From an uncultured Lachnospiraceae bacterium (GTDB lineage: Bacteria; Bacillota; Clostridia; Lachnospirales; Lachnospiraceae): DNA of 59,431 nt. Location: assembly GCA_947648875.1 (NCBI GenBank), contig CANSPM010000020.1, positions 1 to 59,431 of the forward strand, read 5' to 3'. Each line of letters opens with the position of its first letter. Position 1 is the first letter of the stretch. The notes below the pieces were generated by a model. The model saw only the letters and a program-made list of their open reading frames with translations. It searched no databases and had not been told where the DNA came from. Both the position numbers and the translations under genes were made by a program. This document shows positions 58,836-59,431 of this stretch, one piece after another.

Positions 58836-59174
58836 TTAGCCGGTCATCTCCGTGAAATGTTCATACACACTGATACGGAAAGCATCCTGCTCAGACATAC
58901 CGATGAAAACAGCGCCATAGTGAAAACTGCCCGGTCTCTCAATCTCCGAACGCACAATCTGCATAAATACGTGTATTACCTCTTTCGTCCATATGGTCAA
59001 ATAGCACTCATATACCGCCCTGATATCCAGCTGATCCGGGCATGAAAAACCTACGCCGGTTCGGGATACATCTGATATGGTTATGACGACCGAGTGCTTT
59101 TCCGTAGAGTCCAGACGCTTCACCATCAGCCGGGCTTCCAGGTCCATTCGTTTGCTTTTTCTGCGTTCTTCCAT
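58836..59174 (-). CDS. PilZ domain protein (candidate c-di-GMP receptor)
   Basis: A 112-residue single-domain PilZ protein. The c-di-GMP binding motifs are EERRKSKRMD (RxxxR type, residues 2-11) and ISDVSRTGVGF (D/NxSxxG type, about 33-43). PilZ proteins sense cyclic di-GMP and alter motility, adhesion or enzyme activity. No partner gene lies beside it. GGGGGG lies about 10 bases before the ATG at 59174, and a consensus promoter is at 59214-59242. Confidence 0.88.
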   Translation of the reverse strand: MEERRKSKRMDLEARLMVKRLDSTEKHSVVITISDVSRTGVGFSCPDQLDIRAVYECYLTIWTKEVIHVFMQIVRSEIERPGSFHYGAVFIGMSEQDAFRISVYEHFTEMTG

Positions 59175-59213
59175 TTAGGCATTCCCCCCAAAACAACAAT
59201 AATCCTAAACAGA

Positions 59214-59242
59214 ATTTTACACTACTTTTCACAAATTGTCAA
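59214..59242 (-). promoter_or_regulatory. Promoter of the PilZ gene
   Basis: TTGACA (59237-59242) and TAAAAT (59214-59219), 17 bp apart on the minus strand. Confidence 0.8.
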
Positions 59243-59360
59243 TTCCTTCTATAGCTTTCACCGGCACTTGTGACATTTTATGCTTACGAAACCTATCGTC
59301 CTTTGGCAATTCTACAATATCCTTTCGTTTCCCCTTGCCATTGAAATACATGATTTTATG

Positions 59361-59431
59361 TCACAAAATCAGCATCGCATCCCCAAAGCTAAAGAAACGA
59401 TACCGCTCCCGTATGGCTTCCCCATAAGCCG
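59361..59431 (-). CDS. queA: tRNA preQ1 S-adenosylmethionine ribosyltransferase-isomerase, C-terminal end
   Basis: The last 22 codons of a leftward gene cut by the window edge read AYGEAIRERYRFFSFGDAM then LIL and stop. This FFSFGDAM ending is characteristic of QueA, which adds the epoxycyclopentane ring of queuosine to tRNA. Only this tail is visible, but the motif is distinctive. Confidence 0.85.
   Translation of the reverse strand, partial: AYGEAIRERYRFFSFGDAMLIL

Overview
The window looks like chromosomal DNA of a gut-type Clostridia, most likely family Lachnospiraceae. Genes have strong AGGAGG-type ribosome sites and sigma-A promoters with 17-bp spacing. The gene set is typical of that group: a GH112 phosphorylase locus with a small DUF6903-like membrane protein, a DUF1015 gene near serA/serC, a very cysteine-rich chorion-like protein, BspA-type leucine-rich-repeat surface proteins and UDP-galactopyranose mutase. 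Species cannot be named from sequence alone.

Layout. 1-4330: a palindromic repeat, a sodium/solute symporter, then a graveyard of mobile-element debris (HTH fragment, IS66 tnpA/tnpB remnants, MT-A70 methylase fragment, IS3 remnant, possible IS110 tail) around an intact-looking type II toxin-antitoxin pair. 4352-9119: acyl-CoA synthetase, secreted GH13 amylase lipoprotein, and an amidohydrolase with an apparent internal deletion. 9233-17570: a sugar locus reading leftward (binding protein, two ABC permeases, small membrane protein, GH112 phosphorylase, N-acetylhexosamine kinase-like protein) with a divergent AraC regulator. It fits import and phosphorolysis of galacto-N-biose or lacto-N-biose type disaccharides. 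17572-21346: indolepyruvate ferredoxin oxidoreductase (iorA, iorB) plus a phenylacetate-CoA ligase, an aryl-pyruvate to aryl-acetyl-CoA route. 21535: tRNA-Thr(CGU).

21674-26676: UDP-galactopyranose mutase together with an unrecognised three-gene set (membrane protein, zinc-ribbon LRR membrane protein, SPFH protein with zinc ribbons). 26813-31625: MscS channel, glycogen branching enzyme with a long basic tail, and DUF1015. 32170-35109: large secreted or anchored LRR protein. 35498-37906: serA and serC, serC having a long structured leader. 38201-39601: L,D-transpeptidase gene broken by one in-frame amber codon. 39684-46652: ilvB, ilvD and leuB, with three unrelated AT-richer genes lying between ilvD and leuB.

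47025-48834: cysteine-rich protein and two small unknown proteins. 49110-53903: leuS and an EF-G paralogue. 54683-56696: an RNA ligase followed by an HD phosphohydrolase-polynucleotide kinase fusion, which together look like a complete nucleic-acid end-healing and sealing cassette; this is the most interesting system in the window. 56782-59431: tyrA with ACT domain, MBL hydrolase, PilZ protein and the 3' end of queA.

Start codons were chosen by ribosome-site position; many differ from the longest open frame. All family assignments are from motif recognition by eye, without database searches.
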